DNA from: Mantis religiosa
Lineage: Eukaryota > Arthropoda > Insecta > Mantodea > Mantidae
DNA: 64,000 bases
Direction: 5' to 3'
Assembly (NCBI GenBank): GCA_030765055.1
Contig: CM060950.1
Coordinates: forward strand, 19,038,729 to 19,102,728
The position numbers and the translations under genes are program-made. Each line of letters opens with the position of its first letter. Within the stretch, counting starts at the first letter, position 1. Below the pieces are notes generated by a model that did no database searches, had not been told where the DNA came from, and saw only the letters and a program-made list of their open reading frames with translations. This document shows positions 1 through 11,699 of this stretch, one piece after another.

Positions 1-219
1 ATTGCTCGTGTGTGAACTGAAAACTCTGTGTTCATTAATTATGGTTTTGTGTGCAACATAATGCAGTTTGGTATAATAAAACGTTAATGAAGCATTCTAG
101 CATTTCTTATTATTTACTTTACTATGTGGTGTGTATGATCTATTTATCGTAGCGAAAGTTAGTGTTGATTATACACCACAGCGTTTGTTACTTGCGACAT
201 GCGAGTATGCGACACTTTA
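1..219. other. unannotated flank
   Basis: AT-rich sequence with no reading frame, repeat or RNA that I can support. Confidence 0.4.
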
Positions 220-410
220 GGCCGCGCCGTGGCGGAGTGGTTAGAACACTCGATTCTCACCAAAGCGGCCTGGGTTGGATCCCAGGCGACCGCATGTGAG
301 ATTTCGTGTACGGGCGGGTTTCCTCCGGGTGCTCCGGTTACTTCCGCCATCTCATTCCACCGGAGCTCCATCTTCATCTCGTGCCACATGTAGTAAACGT
401 GGACGTTTTG
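220..410 (+). repeat. tRNA-derived SINE, family A, copy 1
   Basis: The 5' part resembles a tRNA gene: a box A-like stretch (TGGCGGAGTGGTTAG) followed by a box B-like stretch (GGTTGGATCCC), then a body with a cytosine-rich 'tttcctccgg...ccgccatctcattccacc' section. The same organisation is repeated at 2612, 33270, 45793 (minus) and about 53400 (minus). This copy is diverged, with the box B T-loop altered from GGTTCGATCC, and it ends near the family motif 'atgtagtaaa'. It is non-coding; the short reading frames across it are chance. Confidence 0.85.
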
Positions 411-524
411 CCAGAGTGCTAAAAGGATCCATGGAAGGTAGCAACTGCAGCCGCTCCACATCTGTATTGCGTATGTTGTAAACAAGGCGGTTAGCCCTGT
501 AGGACTAAGAAAAGTTTGGCGTTC

Positions 525-533
525 AAGAGTTTT

Positions 534-621
<88 letters not shown>

Positions 622-677
622 ACTTTCTTACCTTCTTTCTTTCTTACCTTCTTTCTTTCTTTCTTTCTTTCTTACCT

Positions 678-713
<36 letters not shown>

Positions 714-769
714 TCCTTCTTTCTTACCTTCTTTCTTTCTTTCTTACCTTCTTTCTTTCTTTCTTACCT

Positions 770-833
<64 letters not shown>

Positions 834-842
834 ACCTTCTTC
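525..842. repeat. (CTTT)n microsatellite
   Basis: About 300 bp of TTTC/CTTT repeats on the plus strand, broken by regular 'cttaccttctttc' variants. The 111-codon frame across it is an artefact of the repeat (serine/phenylalanine/leucine only). Confidence 0.97.
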
Positions 843-1045
843 TTTGCCTAATTCTTCATATTAACATTACAATTTATATTTCACTAAATAAATTCCTTTA
901 ATTAATAACAAATTCTAAATTCATAAAATCCTAATAATTTTTTATTATAATTATATTTTAAAAAGTTAATCCCTTTTAAAATATTCATGAAATGATATTA
1001 GAATGCAATTCTAAAGGTGTAATTAAATACTAAGACTTAAAGACA
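843..1045. other. AT-rich spacer
   Basis: Very AT-rich unique-looking sequence between the pure CTTT array and the degenerate polypyrimidine tract. Nothing else is seen. Confidence 0.5.
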
Positions 1046-1985
1046 ATATTCTTTATCCTTCCTTCGTTCCTCCTTTCCTTCTTCAGTTCTTTCCTTTCGT
1101 TCTTTCTTCCTTACTGTCCTTTTTTCTTTCCCTCCTTCGTTCCTTCCTTCTTTCGTTCTTTCTTTCCTACTTTCCTTCCCACTTTCCTTCCCTCGTTCCT
1201 TCCTTCTTTCGTTATTTCTTTCCTACTTCCCTTCCTTGTTTTTCTTTCCTTCCTACTTTCCTTCCTCGTTTTTCTTTCCTTCCTACTTTCCTTCCTCGTT
1301 TTTCTTTCCTTCCTTAGTTCCTTCTTTCGTGCTTTCCATCTTTCGTTCTTTCCTTCCTTTTTATTTCCTTCTTTTCGTTCTTTTCTACTTTCCTTCCTTA
1401 TTTCTTTCCTTCTTTCCTTCTTTCCTTCTTTCCTTCGTGCCTTCTTTCTTTCGTTCCCCTTTTCGTTCCTTCTTTCGTTCTTTCCTTCATCTCGATCCTT
1501 CTTTCGTTCTTTAGTTCTTTTTCCTTCTTTCTCTCGATCCTTCCTTCTTTCTTTCCTTCTTTCTCTCGTTCCTTCTTTCTCTCGTTCCTTCTTTCTCTCG
1601 TTCCTTCTTTCTTTCCTTCTTTGGTTCCCTCCTTTCTTTCCTTCTTTCTTTCGTTCCCTCCTTTCTTTCCTTCTTTCGTTTCCTCCTTTCTTTCCTTCTT
1701 TCGTTCCCTCCTTCTTTCTTTCCTTCTTTCGTTCCCTCCTTCTTTCTTTCCTTCTTTCGTTCCCTCCTTTCTTTCCTTCTTTCGTTCCCTCCTTCTTTCT
1801 TTCCTTCTTTCGTTCCGTCCTTTCTTCATTTCTTGATTTCTTTCGATTTTGCCTTCCTTCGTTCCTTCTCTCCTTTCTTTTCCTTCTTTCTCTTTCTTTC
1901 TCACTTTCTCTTTTTTATTTCTCCCTGTCTCTCTCTCTTTCCCTCTTTCTTTGTTTCTTTCCTTTTTTCCTTCCTTCGATCGTTC
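1046..1985. repeat. degenerate polypyrimidine tract (TTCC/TTTC/TTCG)n
   Basis: Over 900 bp are almost entirely C and T on the plus strand, built from TTCC, TTTC and TTCG tetramers and some higher-order units such as 'ccctccttctttctttccttctttcgtt' (repeated several times around 1680-1815). It looks like an old extension of the neighbouring CTTT array. The 232-codon frame on the minus strand (K/E/R only) is a composition artefact. Confidence 0.95.
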
Positions 1986-2611
1986 GTTCTTGGCTGAACA
2001 GTACTGATTCAGTCTTTTACAGCCTTTCCCCGTCCATTCCGTATTGTCGCCATGAATGCGGAACGCATGCAATGATCTCCCATTTTGTATTGGCATATTA
2101 AGGTTAAGAAAAAAAAAAAAAAAAAACGGGAATTTGTGAAAACGCTAATTTCAAGCGTCATTATAAACTGTAACACAAACCATAGGAACCTACAGTCCCT
2201 ACGGGCTTAAAAGTGGGAACGCAAATAAAGATTGCGGTTGTATCACTCCGCCAATAAACACATTGACGTTCTCTGTGGTCAGCTGTTTACGTCTGACTCT
2301 TATCCCAAACGTCATATCTTTTTACTGCTGCTCATGTTTAAATGTAATTACAGTATTTATTCATCCCGTTCATTACTTGAATGTATCAAATAAGTGATAA
2401 TATACGCAATGTAGTAATAGACTATTTCCATTCACGCTTCACTATTTTACTTGCTGTATAAGTGTTGCTGCAGCGGGATATTGACATCCGTACACACTTT
2501 AAGCATGGCTAGAGTATATACATAGATAATCCTCCTTAATCATTTTGTAAACAATATTTGGAAGGGGGGAGAAGAGTAATTAACGTTCTGAATTAGGATT
2601 CATATCCCATT
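1986..2611. other. unannotated interval with a poly-A run
   Basis: No gene seen. A run of about 18 A lies at 2109-2126, possibly the tail of a lost retroposon, but I find no SINE body upstream of it. Confidence 0.4.
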
Positions 2612-2818
2612 AAGGCCGTGCCGTGGCTCATTGGTTAGACCGCTTGGCTCTCACCAAGGCGTCCCGCATTCGATCCCAAGAGACCGCAGAGTGAAATTTG
2701 TTGTGGAAAATACGGTGATGGGGCGGATTTTCTCCGAGATCTCCGGTTTCCCCCGCCCTCTCATTCCACCGGTGCTCCATCTTCAACTCATGTATCAGTG
2801 TCACCGCCTGCTTGGAGA
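2612..2818 (+). repeat. tRNA-derived SINE, family A, copy 2
   Basis: Starts with a tRNA-like head (box A-like TGGCTCATTGGTTAGAC, box B-like ATTCGATCCC) and follows the family body through 'ccaccggtgctccatcttc' and 'gtgtcaccgcctgc'. It is clearly related to the copies at 33270 and 45793. Confidence 0.9.
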
Positions 2819-2878
2819 CGTTTTACGGACATGCCTCGTACCTTTAAAACGGAAAACGAGTATATCGCAATAAAGTTA

Positions 2879-3096
2879 CGCAACTGGTGAGGTTGGGTTA
2901 GCAATACCCAGAATTTATAACAATTATGAATAAGATCAAAGAACTCACTGCTCTGTTGACCATTGCACTTCCAGCCAGCTTGGAACGAACTGACTTGAAG
3001 CTATAGGAGCGGACAAAGACCTAATCACAATCCTCTGATAGCAGTGGCGTATCGAAGTTTCAGCTGGGTATCTGACACCCAACCTCACCAGTTACG
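2879..3096. mobile_element. candidate MITE with 20-bp terminal inverted repeats
   Basis: The left end reads CGCAACTGGTGAGGTTGGGT and the right end is its reverse complement with one change (CGTAACTGG...). The interior of about 180 bp has no coding capacity. I could not define a convincing TSD, so the exact ends are uncertain. Confidence 0.55.
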
Positions 3097-3185
3097 GGTT
3101 AACAGCAAAAGAGGAATTGTGAATTACTCGAAGCATTATATAAAGGCTAATGAACTCGGCTTTGTTTCTGACATACCATCATAAT

Positions 3186-3305
3186 GGATAGTCAACATGA
3201 AAAATTCAATGCCATGGCCGGGATTTGAACCACGGATCTCCTGGTTTCCCCAGTCGCTCTAACCCATTGAGCTACCATGGTCAACGTGCCGTCTCGACAT
3301 TGAAT
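3186..3305 (-). repeat. tRNA-like SINE, family C, left arm of a palindrome
   Basis: Family C contains a tRNA-like core. An acceptor-type stem GCCATGG pairs with CCATGGC, with a D-arm (GCTC...GAGC) in other copies and a box B-like GGTTCAAATCCCG. This copy lies on the minus strand and is followed after about 15 nt by a nearly identical plus-strand copy. Confidence 0.85.
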
Positions 3306-3319
3306 TCTCCATTTGACTC

Positions 3320-3439
3320 AATGTCGGGACAGCACGTTGACCATGGTAGCTCAATGGGTTACGACTGGACGGAAACCAGGAGATCCGTGGTTCAAATCCC
3401 GGCCATGGCATTGAATTTTTCATGTTGACTCTATCCATC
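3320..3439 (+). repeat. tRNA-like SINE, family C, right arm of a palindrome
   Basis: Mirror copy of 3186-3305. It carries box A-like TAGCTCAATGGGTTA, box B-like GGTTCAAATCCCG and the typical downstream 'gcattgaatttttca'. Differences between the arms are few (for example around 3250 versus 3367), so the two copies either arose by inverted duplication or are being homogenised. Confidence 0.85.
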
Positions 3440-4100
3440 AAAAACCTTAGCCTATAAACGACTAGTGTGGAGAAATGATTAATTTCCATCAATTAACTAA
3501 AATACCATCATAAGACCAAGTATGCACGTTATAATAATTGTTTTCAATTCACTCGGTGGGTTAATATAAAAATATTTGATTTTCATTATCCAGTGATTAC
3601 ACCTCATGCAGAGTTTCTTTTCTCTCCCTGCCCCATTTTAAAACTAGGGCAAAGCCAGCCAAAGCAGGTGCATCAAAGACTTTTGAGTTCAAGTTTCCAA
3701 GCAGCAGCTGGGGCAGTTGAAGCATACTTGTGCCATGTGTGGACGAGTCAAATAGGGCAAGCATATGGATAGTGCAATGTGCTTGACGCATGCAGTAGAA
3801 TGTGTAGCCGCTTTTGGTTTACTGAACAGTCGAACATTAGAGTACAGAGAATTTGGCGTTGTGCATGAAGTTGTTCTGGATTCCAAACAAAATTCGTCTG
3901 TGGCATATTCCATACGCGCACAGATCAGTACCAGCATTTTTTTTAAGTTACTGTCAGCGGTCGACAATATCGAAATACAGTCATGGAATAAAATATTAAC
4001 ACACCAGTGTTTATGTAGAAAAACTTAGTTTATTAGAACTTAAGTTAACATCCAGAGAGTTTAAGTGGTAAACTAACAGTATATTTCCTCCTGAATCTAT
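3440..4100. other. unannotated interval
   Basis: About 650 bp without a supported gene. Short frames on both strands around 3600-4020 look accidental: no domain, and they overlap on both strands. Confidence 0.35.
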
Positions 4101-4274
4101 ATACACGGTGTTTATTTTTATTCGTTATTTCCTGCCCTCCAATTTTTTAATATATATATTTGTACATTTGTTTCACATTCTGATATTTACATTTTGGACA
4201 AAAACAAATGAGAGAACAAACTTGTTTGACAGTAAGATGAGATTGCTAGAAGCACTAAATAACTACAAAAACAT

Positions 4275-5231
4275 TTACCTTCGTTCAAAAAAGAATTGAT
4301 ATGCCTTATAAAACTTGGCAGATTTTCTGTCACCAAGGAACTTAGCATGTTCTGTTTTCAGATAACTCACATAGTCAAAGGGATTCACATACTCCGAATG
4401 TTGCAGTACATAATACACCGTATGAGCTAGTAACCACACACAAAACCGATGTCTGGCAGGCGGAGTGATCACAAAGAAGAATTTGTGGAGTACATCAGGC
4501 ATATCGGGTCAAACAGAGGCGTCCCTTAATCGGCGCCACAACTGGGCATTCATAAAGTCTATGCTGTAGCGTATCCTCCCCATCACATTGCAGACACTTA
4601 CTTGAAGCTGAGAGCCGTATCGGGTGGCCAGGATGTCATGTACCACTATAAACCATAGGGATCGGAGTCTAGCTGACTGATGTTTCGAGGAGATGTGGGA
4701 GAACATAGCGGAACAGTGAGTGTCCGCTGTCCAATGCCGGGATATGCGCATAGCGGGAGCCTTACATTGAGGCATAAACAGCTCATAGATTTTCTTAGAG
4801 GTGTAGTCAGTGGCGGTCAGTAGATAACTTCGATCATGCACATCGCTGCGCATGTAGTCTAAGGTTGTCGGAATCCGTCTAACATCTAGTGGGGCGTCGA
4901 GTCCCACGGCAGAAATCCAATATTGTAACCACTTGCTGGTGAAAGTACAATCATTGTGCAGTAGCATATAATTCCGACTAAAGAGAAGCGCTCTACATCT
5001 TAGCTCTTTATTCCAAAGACCAATACCACCTTCTTTCGGTTGCTGAGAAAGGGTTGTCACAGGCACTTTGAAAATATTTCCCTGCCATATATACCAACCA
5101 ACCGGTGCAGTTAGTTGCCGATGATGTTGCTTCGTTATGGGAAGGATTTCTGCCAAGTACCACAGCCGGAAAAGTACATAAGTATGTATGGCCCACACTC
5201 TTTGATATAAACATAGTTCTTGATGATACAT
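4275..5231 (-). pseudogene. LINE (non-LTR retrotransposon) C-terminal relic
   Basis: The minus strand encodes the region after the reverse transcriptase of a LINE pol protein. Recognisable blocks are FRLWYLAEILPI, then 'WQGNIFKVPVTTL', then 'KEGGIGLWNKELRCRALLF', matching the WxGxxF..GGLGL..KCRAL pattern of many LINE proteins. The first frame (4509-5231, 240 codons) stops and the C-terminus continues in another frame (4275-4502: RHRFCVWLLAHTVYYVL, then FDYVSYLKTEHAKFLGDRK). The catalytic RT part is absent, so this is a 5'-truncated, frameshifted insertion, as is usual for LINEs. I cannot fix the clade. Confidence 0.8.
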
Positions 5232-5289
5232 AGAGGTATTATTAGGAATAACTTATTAAGTATGTTGTTGACCAATAGATGCCATTTAT

Positions 5290-5957
5290 GCGGATTTCTC
5301 TGTTAAAGTGTGCTTTAGTGATGAATCCACATTTGATGCTATGACGAAAGCAGTCAGTATGCCCGGAGGACACCTAAAGCAGAGTTTCATCCTTAATGTG
5401 TGCAACCAATTGTGAAACACCCTACAAAGATGATGGTCTGGAGCGTTATGTCTGTCCATGGTACTGGAAGATTGTACATTGTTGATGGTACCATGAAGCA
5501 AGATCAGTACCTAGGAGTTCTTCAAACTCGACTACTACCCAATATAAGGGATTGGTCCGGAAATTATGCATGTATTTAAGCATGTTGGGGCACCGTGTCA
5601 AAAAGCCAAGAAAATAGCACAATATTTACGTGATTTAGATCTTTATTTCCATGGCCAGGAAATAGTCCTGATAGCAACCCGATCGAGAATTTATGGTCCA
5701 CTGTGAAGAAGAAAATAAAGAAAACCCACATTACAACTAAAACCCAACATATCGAGACACTTATAAATATCTGGCATCATGATGGGATATTACAAATAAG
5801 TGTAAAACATTGGTTGAGGGTATGTTAATTTCCAACAAAGGAATGTATAAAATGATTGGACTCAAGTTTATGTGTCATATATATATGAGAGCTCCTCTAT
5901 TAATGTTAAGTAAATAAAGGTTTTCAGAGCTTTAGTCTAATAATTTGGCCACCTCTG
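5290..5957 (+). pseudogene. Tc1-like transposon, catalytic half and right end
   Basis: Broken plus-strand frames match the catalytic half of a Tc1-like (IS630-Tc1-mariner) transposase: VCFSDESTFD around the second Asp, then 'KMMVWSVMSVHGTGRLYIV' and 'DGTMKQDQYLGVL', then 'WPGNSPDSNPIENLWSTVKK' around the last catalytic Glu. Several frameshifts and stops are present. The right end, 'aatttggccacctctg' followed by TA at 5956, looks like a Tc1 terminal repeat. The corresponding left end is missing. Confidence 0.85.
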
Positions 5958-5975
5958 TATTCTTTTCCCTTTGCG

Positions 5976-6242
5976 CTAGCTTCTGATGTCCTCTTCTTTC
6001 GCTGTTAATGATAGCTTTTCTCTCTCTATATATCGTGTTATTATGGACTGTGCAGTTGCCCGGTTTCTTGCAATAAAATTAGCAATGTTTGAACATGATT
6101 TTCCCTTTTGATATTGGGAGATAACTACCTGTTTTTCCTCTAAAGTTGCATACTTTTGCGGCCCATTTTTCAGTTGCACGGCATTCACTACATATGAGAA
6201 CCAATAAGCAGGAGGTGTAGCTTGCCACTGAAGGCCTTGCAT
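5976..6242 (-). pseudogene. Tc1-like transposase N-terminus (HTH), inverted
   Basis: An 88-codon frame on the minus strand. From the residues 'GPQKYATLEEKQVVISQYQK' onward it reads like the N-terminal helix-turn-helix of a Tc1/pogo-type transposase (KQVVISQYQKGKSCSNIANFIA, then RATAQSIITRYIER). It faces the opposite way to the catalytic half at 5290-5850 and starts right after that element's right end. It could be the inverted N-terminal half of the same element or a second related insertion. Confidence 0.7.
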
Positions 6243-6245
6243 GCT

Positions 6246-7800
6246 GCAGGAACTTCGTTGGTGGTTTGTGTGTTTACATTTCTAATAGTATATGAATACT
6301 TTTTTCCCTGTCAAATACCGCCAGAATTGAAATGTCGTTTTTATTCTTGAGGTACGTTTAATACTCAAATTGTTGTTACCATGACACTGTTTAACGGAGT
6401 GTCTTCCTACTCACAATCGTAGCGCTGTCAATTAATTTAATATGGAAATATCAATGATCAATTCCAATTCCAGTATTGTATGCATATATATTTACATGAC
6501 TGTATATAATATTCAAACGACTTTTCAAACGGTTAATGGACATTAGATGTCAGTAACAATTCTTTCAATAGGATTATGCTACTCACCGTTTTTACAAGTC
6601 ACTTATATTGAGGAGATTTTTGAGGATATTTTTTAGTAGAACTTGAACTTATATCTAAGCTTTATTTTTCAGATAGGTATACTGTTCACAAGCAACATGC
6701 AAGCCCACGCACACACAAATACACATATAAACGAATGAACAAATAAACAAACAAACGGACCTTTTCCGAAAAGTTTCTTCAGTACCTCCTCTAGAAGCAA
6801 GAGCTTCAGAAAGTGAAATTTATTCGACATAAATTGTATACGAGCTCTTCTCCTAACCTTAGTGCATGTTGGTACAGGTTTAGGTTTTCCGAATATATAT
6901 ATACAATCTGTTTTTTCGGAATGAGAAAGTATTCATGGATAAATTACATAATATTGGAGCTGTATGTATTGTTGAGTCATGTAAATAATTTAAGCACATG
7001 TTTTATCCAAACCGTTACGCGAGTTTTCAAAAAAAATGTCCCTAATAAAGAAAACTTTTTGCTTGTAAAGGATAGGACATTTTTTTAATGTTACCGGAAT
7101 ATGGCTGATATGTTTGCTAATAGGGAAGCTAACAAAATGTACCATTTGCATATCATATAAGGAATCGCACAAGAATTGCACCGATGATCATTGCATTTTC
7201 ATACGTAGGTGTGAAAAATACATTTCCTCTTGAGGGAGATGTTTTTCAACAGCCCCTATAACGTAAATTAGTGGTCATTATCACTTTCGAATTACATTAT
7301 CTGTTTTTATTAAAAAAAAACTTTATTTGCGAATGCTCCTTCCTTCCCTCCCTCCCTCCTTTCCTCTCTCCCTACCTCCCTCTCATCATCGTAGCAAGCT
7401 CGTTTCCACAACACACGGCCCCAGTGTCCTTAACACCGGCAAAGCCCAAACCTGTATAGAGGATTCGTGGAAATAGCAACAGAGGAATAATAGAATAGGA
7501 TCTTGAAGTAATCGTTTAAAATTGTTTATACCCGACCATGCCAAACTTTAGCATTTATACGACTGGTAGCAGTACTTTAATGGACCTCATTATAGTACAC
7601 CTGTTCATTAAAGTATTGGTATTCGACCAATCCGAAGTGGCCGCGTAACATTGTGAAAGAGAGAGTATCGATTATTCTCGTTTGGATGGACAACGGTACT
7701 AGTGCCAGTTTAGAAAAAAAGTCAAAATGTGTGACACTAGCAGCATTGACATTAAACTTACACCCGAAAATAGTAGAAAAAGAAAGCATACACATTTTGT
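6246..7800. other. unannotated AT-rich interval
   Basis: No gene, tRNA or recognisable element. A short CA/AAAC-rich simple stretch lies at about 6700-6765 and a CT-rich run at 7340-7390. Confidence 0.4.
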
Positions 7801-8032
7801 TGTAATTTACGTCCTCCAAGTTAAGTCATATCGGACGATGAGTGGAATGGATGAAATGATGCTCAAATGAGCCCAGGGTCGATAGAGCTTAGAGTTACCC
7901 GACATTCGCCTTTCAGGATAAGGGAAACCCCCGGAAAAAACCTTATCCAGGTAACTCACCCTGACCGAGATTCGAACGCGGGACCTCTTGAACGTGAGGC
8001 AGACACTCTACCACCACGCTACCGAGGCGGGC
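7801..8032 (-). repeat. tRNA-derived SINE, family B, copy 1
   Basis: The minus strand has the family B plan. It starts 'gcccgcctcggtagcg', then a box B-like GTTCGAATCTCGG equivalent, then 'ggtgagttacctggataagg', the 'gacgaatgtcgggtaactct' segment, and the end 'ttaagtcat...ggaggacgtaaattac'. This is the most abundant repeat in the window. The copy is close to full length. Confidence 0.95.
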
Positions 8033-9079
8033 ATAGAAATTAAATTAAATTCACCTTCAACTTCAACTATTCAACAAAACTCATTCCCGCAAATTCATTG
8101 CACAATAAATAACCCATATTTGAAATAGTTCTGTTCATATTATCATTAGCATTAATTGCAAATGATATTTCAATGAATTCAATCTGTTCCAGTTTTGTCT
8201 ATACTTTCTTTTAGGTTAAACTGTGTCACACGTTAGCAGCTGTTTATAGGGAAGTAATCAATATTTCTGCGCCTGCGTACTACGTCTCAGTTTAGATAAT
8301 GGAATAACGATGGTTACATATCAGTCAAACCAGAAATGAATACTTTGAAATAAAACTTTTAATTTAGATACATGATGGAGCATAAGTTGTCGTCTGAAAC
8401 TTGACTGTAATGGTAATTAAAACGCTCGTATCATTATTATTAAGCTTGCTTCGCTTCGCTCGGTTAGTATTCGCATTTTAATCGTTGCATAATATACTAT
8501 TAATAATGTAAGTAGCTAAATAATTTAATTTGATCTTAAACAGTTGGACTCGTGCCAGGTGGTTCAATATAGCCTACCTAGTCTAGCCATAGATACTGCT
8601 ATCAGTTAAAAATAAAAAATAAATTGAAAATCTGGGTTGTGATAGGAGTATCTTCATTTGCTTTTAGTATATTGCTCATATATGCATCCAATACACACAG
8701 CACAACTGATGGTCACCTTTTGCACTGACACAGGCTCTTGTCTTTGTGGCTAATCGTTGGAGGCAGAAGGCATGACATCCAGGGGAGAATCCGTCACTGC
8801 TACTAACATAGGACGTTTCAACTTAAAATTTCGGAGTGTATCCTTTATCCCTCAAGTACAAACACGGTCGGTAGTCCAAACGGTTCACGTCCGGCTAGCT
8901 GGCCAATCTGCAGGCGAAATAAAGTGAGATGTTATACTCAAGCCATACTTAGGGTGTCCTTGTCTTGTAGAATGGAGCGGAATCTAGCTGGAAAAGTGTA
9001 GGGTTATTTTTGAAACGAAGTACCACTTACGCACCATATATGGGAACAGTTAACATATTAGTTGAATGACTTTAAACTA
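8033..9079. other. unannotated interval
   Basis: About 1 kb of AT-rich sequence. I see no supported gene or repeat. Confidence 0.35.
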
Positions 9080-9650
9080 GTTGAAAGTCGGAAATTGATT
9101 AGTGCCCAGGATCGAAAGATACGGTTATCGAGGAAGTCATTGAAAAAGCCCGTGATATGATCGTCGCTGATGGTTGAACTAAGGTTTGCGAAGTGGCAGA
9201 GGCCATAAATGTGTCGACCGGACGGCAAATCATATTTTGTATGATAATTTGGAGATACAGTTGTCTGCTCGATTCGTAGCTGATTTGCTTACGTTTGACA
9301 ACTGGTGGATGCGGGTTTTAACTTCGTAGCTAAGTTTTGAACTATTTAAACGAAACACGAAGAGCTTTTTGATGGTTAGTGAGAATTTATCATATTCCGG
9401 AAATCAAGCTTAATGGAAATAAAGGTTTGCTTCGGGTGAATCTGCTCCAAAGGAGCCATCGGCCGGAAAAGAAATGGTAACGATGTTTTGGGACGCACTC
9501 ATTGATTTCGGATTAATGGACAACACTACAGGGAGTTATTTGCCCATTTCTACAAGAAATTGGAAATACGAAATATCGGATCTTTACTCTGGAAGCCAAC
9601 AACTCTCCTTTACGTGTACTAAGATTCTTTACTAGATTCCTTATTAAATC
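9080..9650 (+). pseudogene. mariner transposase relic
   Basis: Broken plus-strand frames contain mariner-like pieces in the right order. 'EVIEKARDMIVADG' and 'EVAEAINVSTG' recall the second HTH region. Further on, 'ESAPKEPSAGKEMVTMFWDA' corresponds to the region after the first catalytic Asp. Many stops and frameshifts separate them. The relic is old and has no recognisable ends; the identification rests mainly on the SAGK.M.T.FWD block. Confidence 0.6.
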
Positions 9651-11699
9651 ATTCAGTTCTTGTGATTAAATGAGGCACCTTTGGACCTTAGCTTTTCTAT
9701 TTCAAGTCTTCAGATATACTGTATTGTGAGGATGGTCTAGCTTACCGTTCTGATGATGAATTTCAGTAGCATTTTCTGAAGGTTTCGGTGAAGTCAGTTC
9801 CGCTGAGGAATTGAGCGAATGGCTGAAGAAATTGCTGGATACGAAATTGCGTGTTTTCCTTTTAGGTCATTCCTAGCTATTGTGGTTCAAAACTTGCAGA
9901 CTTTGATATGATCAGCCGCTTCCTTCAAATCATGGGTACAACAAAAGACATGGATCGACTTTTTCCCTCTAACGAACTCAGAAGGTCGGCGAAACCGTTT
10001 TTCAATAGGTTTGTATAGGCTATGAACTACGTTCATCATCCACCTTGCATCCAAAATAGAATTTATACACTGAGTCGAAGCGATTAACTTGCTCTCTATT
10101 TTTCACAAATTTAAGAAAGAATCATCTTTGTTTACACACATACATTAAATGCTGCAGTTTGTTTTAAGAACGTTTATACTTCCAAAATGGTTCCGGTTAG
10201 CTCGTCCCTAAACTGCTGCTTTGCCCCTTTCTCACATAAAATATTTTTGAACTTTTAGTAGAAGGCTGCACAATGCCTTGGCAAGACAATAAAACAGCAA
10301 ATTCTTTGGAGTATTTTGCTTTTTACAGTTAAGAAGACAGATCATCTGAACACTGCTTTCAGAGCAAAAATATTACCATCATATATGCGTGATAACATTT
10401 GGTAAAAGCAGAACTAAAGAAAAACATATATAAATATCAATTTAATGCAGCACAGAAACCGAAAGCAACGAGGTTTCATTTTACGGTAGTTGGATTCAGG
10501 CTAAAGTAAGCGACAATCGGTCAGTTTTGATTCTGGCGCAAAATGACTTGTCATGTATAATCAGCGGATAAGGTAGCAGTTCAAGTCTGGCAGTTAAATA
10601 CTTTTTTAACCTAAATCCAAATGATGTTACAATCTAGATGTTAGCATGGGCAACATAGTATTTTATATTTGCGAAAACACCAAAATCTATCCTAAAGAAG
10701 AAAAAGTTATAAAATGAAAGCCAGACGAGGTTTTCTTCCTCATAGTGGCAGGGAGATGCAAGGAAGGCTCGTGTGCCCTATAACATTTCGTTTCTTGGTT
10801 CTCATTTCTCCGTTGATCGATATTCCTTGTCTAGTCTTCTCCTGACCATGTATTTCATGTTCACTGCACGCTGTCATTTGTATTCTTTTTCTGCTACTTC
10901 ACTTTCTTCTGGAACACCACACATTAATCTACGTCATGTTGGACTCGTTTCTGTTTTGTTTCGGGCTTTTATTTTGTTTCCACCTCCGTTGTGAGCAGAG
11001 TGATGGACTGTTGATACATCTGAGTGTGTAGCCGTTGAGTGGGTAATGGGGTTATCATTCAGGGCTTGTATATAACCGCTGCCCAACTCTGGTCCCGTGA
11101 AGGGGTCATAGCATTAGCTATGGTGATTGGGTCCCTTTGTCATTACATCGGGAGATGTGACACTCGGGTGGTAGTGTTATAGATAGGCCAATGACGCCAG
11201 CCGGAGTAACTTTTGGGAGGTTGGACTCCACAGTCTCAAAGAGAACTTGGACCTGTCACGGAAACCTTACACAAGTGACGAAAGGTATTCGGAAAGAAAG
11301 TAAGACGACTGTAATCTCTTAAGTAAATTTATAACTACACGAACTTGAGGATGTCGTTTCTTAAGCTAAATCGCTTTATTATCTAACAGAACCATGTATA
11401 AATCGCTGGAGGTTTTAAAAAATGAGTGCGTTTACAGAATGCCTCACTCCTGGTTGAGAGTGCGACACAGTTCTCTACGGCTACCCTGACACTTTAGAGA
11501 AGTGTGAACTCCTTGAGGGGCATCGTCAGTACCCAAATTCTTGATATGTTTATCGAACAGCCTGAGTTTGGCTGTCAAGGTTACCTCTGCGTAGCGAACC
11601 CTGGCGAAACGAAACGAACTATTGGTACCTGCCCGTACATAGTTCCTCACAATTGAGGCCTTCGATCTACCAAAGATAAAGGCAGTGTACGAATATATA
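9651..11699. other. unannotated interval
   Basis: About 2 kb with only short frames that overlap on both strands. I see no domain, tRNA or known repeat. Confidence 0.35.

Noticed and set aside
516..851. 111-codon frame of Phe/Leu/Ser
   Set aside because: Pure product of the CTTT microsatellite.
1398..2096. 232-codon Lys/Glu/Arg-rich minus-strand frame
   Set aside because: Composition artefact of the polypyrimidine tract; no non-repetitive domain.
3186..3439. Possible functional tRNA genes
   Set aside because: The cores are tRNA-like, but they sit inside a dispersed repeat with conserved flanks and lack a clear anticodon loop, so I call them SINEs.
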